Below the pieces are notes generated by a model. It saw nothing but the letters and a program-made list of their open reading frames with translations. It was not told where the DNA came from and searched no databases. The position numbers were made by a program, and so were the translations under genes. 8,490 nucleotides of DNA, from contig DGOD01000152.1 in NCBI GenBank assembly GCA_002389265.1, positions 1 to 8,490 of the forward strand. The letters are read 5' to 3'. Position 1 is the stretch's first letter. Each line of letters opens with the position of its first letter. This document shows, piece after piece, positions 7,045 through 8,490 of the stretch. The DNA is from Gammaproteobacteria bacterium UBA4475 (lineage in GTDB: Bacteria > Pseudomonadota > Gammaproteobacteria > Pseudomonadales > Azotimanducaceae).

Positions 7045-8274
7045 ATGAATCGTTATGCCCTGCTATTTATCTTTATTACTGCGCTCCTGGATGCTATCGG
7101 GTTCGGCATTATCATGCCGGTTCTGCCGGGGCTATTGATGGAAGTCTCAGGTGGCGACTTGTCGTCTTCGGCCCGCTACGGCGGCCTACTGATGTTCTGT
7201 TTTGCCGTCACTCAGTTTTTCTTCTCACCGATCATTGGCAACCTGTCGGACCATTTCGGCCGCCGGCCAGTATTATTGTTCTCTTTGTTTGTGATGTGCG
7301 TCAACTATTTGATTATGGGTATCGCCGGGTCCCTGACGGTGCTGTTTATTGGCCGGGTTATCTCCGGTATCGGTGCCTCAACCATGAGCACCTGTAATGC
7401 CTATATCGCTGACGTCACCCCTGAGGATCAGCGGGCTCAGAATTTCGGTTTGATGGGCGCGGCATTTGGCATGGGCTTTGTTATTGGTCCAGTGATCGGC
7501 GGCTTTCTCGGCGAGTACGGCCCACGCATGCCGTTTATCGCGGCTGCCGTCTTGTCATTTGCGAACATGCTATTCGGCTATCTGGTCCTCAAAGAATCAC
7601 TGCAACCGGAAAACCGCCGCCGGTTTGACATCACTCGAGCCAATCCACTCGGCACTCTGGCACAGATGCGCCATTTCCCGGTGGTGATTGGCATTATCGG
7701 CGTGATGTTTCTTTACAACATGGGGCACCATGTTTTGCCCGCCACTTGGAGCTTTTTCACCATTGAGAAATTCAACTGGTCACCGAAAGAAATCGGCTAC
7801 TCCCTGGGTTTTATCGGCATTTGTATGGTCGCCGTGCAGGGATTTTTAATTCGCTGGGTGCTACCGCGGACGGGCCTGCGATTCGCCGGCATCATCGGCA
7901 TGTTGTTTACTATCGCGGCCTTTATGGGTTATGCGGCCGTTAACTCACCTTGGATGATTTATATGGTCATGTTGACTGGGGCCCTCGGGGCTCTGGCAGG
8001 GCCTGCCATGCAGGGTATTGCCTCAAGCCAGGTGGGGGCATCTCAGCAAGGAGAATTGCAGGGCGGCCTGTCTAGCATGATGAGCCTGACCTCCATTATC
8101 AGTCCCATCTTAATGACCCAGACATTTGGCTTGTTTACCTCGGACCAAGCGCCGGTTTACTTTCCCGGCGCGGCCTTTTTGCTGGCTGGCGTATTGACGA
8201 TTGGCAGCCTTGGGCTGTTTATTCGAGTGACCCGCGATCTCGGGGCGGCCACGGCGCAACAACCCCGGCGCTGA
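7045..8274 (+). CDS. TetA-like MFS exporter (TCR/Tet type, DHA1 family)
   Basis: A 409-residue inner-membrane protein with twelve predicted hydrophobic segments, close to the roughly 400 residues of TetA proteins. Drug:H+ antiporter marks are present: the TM1 sequence LLDAIGFGIIMPVLP with D16, motif A GNLSDHFGRRP (65-75) between TM2 and TM3, and motif C GFVIGPVIGG (144-153) in TM5. QGELQGGL (335-342) and SLTSIISP (347-354) also match TetA-type sequences. The position that aligns, from memory, with the essential intramembrane aspartate of TM9 in TetA(B) (Asp285) appears to be T289, so tetracycline export is doubtful. The frame is open back to 6841, but hydrophobic TM1 begins at once after the ATG at 7045, and earlier starts would overlap the hydrolase gene; 7045 is therefore preferred. 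It probably exports a small molecule handled by the adjacent hydrolase or amidase. Confidence 0.93.
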   Translation: MNRYALLFIFITALLDAIGFGIIMPVLPGLLMEVSGGDLSSSARYGGLLMFCFAVTQFFFSPIIGNLSDHFGRRPVLLFSLFVMCVNYLIMGIAGSLTVLFIGRVISGIGASTMSTCNAYIADVTPEDQRAQNFGLMGAAFGMGFVIGPVIGGFLGEYGPRMPFIAAAVLSFANMLFGYLVLKESLQPENRRRFDITRANPLGTLAQMRHFPVVIGIIGVMFLYNMGHHVLPATWSFFTIEKFNWSPKEIGYSLGFIGICMVAVQGFLIRWVLPRTGLRFAGIIGMLFTIAAFMGYAAVNSPWMIYMVMLTGALGALAGPAMQGIASSQVGASQQGELQGGLSSMMSLTSIISPILMTQTFGLFTSDQAPVYFPGAAFLLAGVLTIGSLGLFIRVTRDLGAATAQQPRR

Positions 8275-8367
8275 CTCTATCGGCCTCGCCGAATGTTTGG
8301 CTCGCCTGGATCTGCGCCTCTGGTTTAGTGCTATGCTTGAGCATCATGATTGAAGCGACAAGTGAGT

Positions 8368-8490
8368 ATGGAAACCCGGCAACCCTCTGTAACAGATAGC
8401 GACGCTGACGGGGGCTCGGAGCTCCATTCCTACAGTGCGGTGACACTGCGTAGCCTGCTAGCCCAGAAACATATTTCGGCGCTGGAGTTG
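8368..8490 (+). CDS. Probable amidase (amidase signature family), N-terminal fragment
   Basis: The first 41 codons run to the window edge. LHSYSAVTLRSLLAQKHISALEL (19-41) matches the usual opening of amidase-signature enzymes and GatA relatives, in which a helix of the form 'L-(S/T)-A-x-x-L-x-x-L-x-x-x-x-(I/V)-S-A-x-E-L' precedes the core. The Ser-cisSer-Lys triad and the glycine/serine-rich signature lie beyond the window, so catalytic competence cannot be judged. The start is ATG at 8368, with GTG at 8362 as an in-frame alternative; the upstream AGTGAG is a poor ribosome binding site. It is 93 bases after the exporter's stop with no terminator between them, so it probably belongs to the same operon. 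If the family is right, it hydrolyses a carboxamide to an acid and ammonia. Confidence 0.65.
   Translation, partial: METRQPSVTDSDADGGSELHSYSAVTLRSLLAQKHISALEL

Noticed and set aside
8275..8367. Terminator between the exporter and the amidase
   Set aside because: Only a 5-bp palindrome with a two-base loop (ATGCTTGAGCAT) is present, without a T run.

Overview
The window reads as chromosomal DNA of a gammaproteobacterium with moderate GC content. Malate synthase G aligns end to end with the E. coli enzyme as I recall it, and the large regulator is a proteobacterial sigma-54 activator. A free-living, possibly marine, heterotroph would fit, but that is inference. I see no tRNA, rRNA, CRISPR array, insertion sequence or phage gene.

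Layout. Positions 1-182 (minus) hold the N-terminus of a secreted protein of unknown function. Positions 183-674 have no convincing gene and contain an AT-rich stem-loop and GGCTA repeats with 14-15 bp spacing. Positions 675-3635 (minus) encode a 986-residue response regulator with receiver, PAS, degenerate GGDEF, GAF-like, AAA+ and two helix-turn-helix parts. Positions 3908-6079 (minus) encode malate synthase G (glcB). A 196-bp divergent spacer follows. On the plus strand are a dienelactone-hydrolase-family protein (6276-7001), a TetA-like MFS exporter (7045-8274) and the first 41 codons of a probable amidase (8368 to the window end).

How the genes may work together. Malate synthase G condenses glyoxylate with acetyl-CoA, so glcB places C2-carbon use on the minus strand. 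The regulator lies downstream of it in the same orientation, separated by 272 bp that contain a 39-bp inverted repeat. It could control glcB or be co-transcribed with it; nothing here proves either. The three plus-strand genes are closely spaced and look like an operon for hydrolysing and exporting a small molecule whose identity cannot be read.

Most unusual points. Short tandem repeats sit exactly at both ends of the regulator gene. At the 5' end, five units each start with ATG. The only good ribosome binding site drives a six-residue leader peptide whose TAA overlaps the regulator's own ATG (TAATG). At the 3' end, a 14-15 bp array carries the stop codon. The regulator joins a sigma-54 AAA+ motor to a GGDEF fold whose signature motif has decayed to GDDQL, and it ends in two Fis-like helix-turn-helix motifs.
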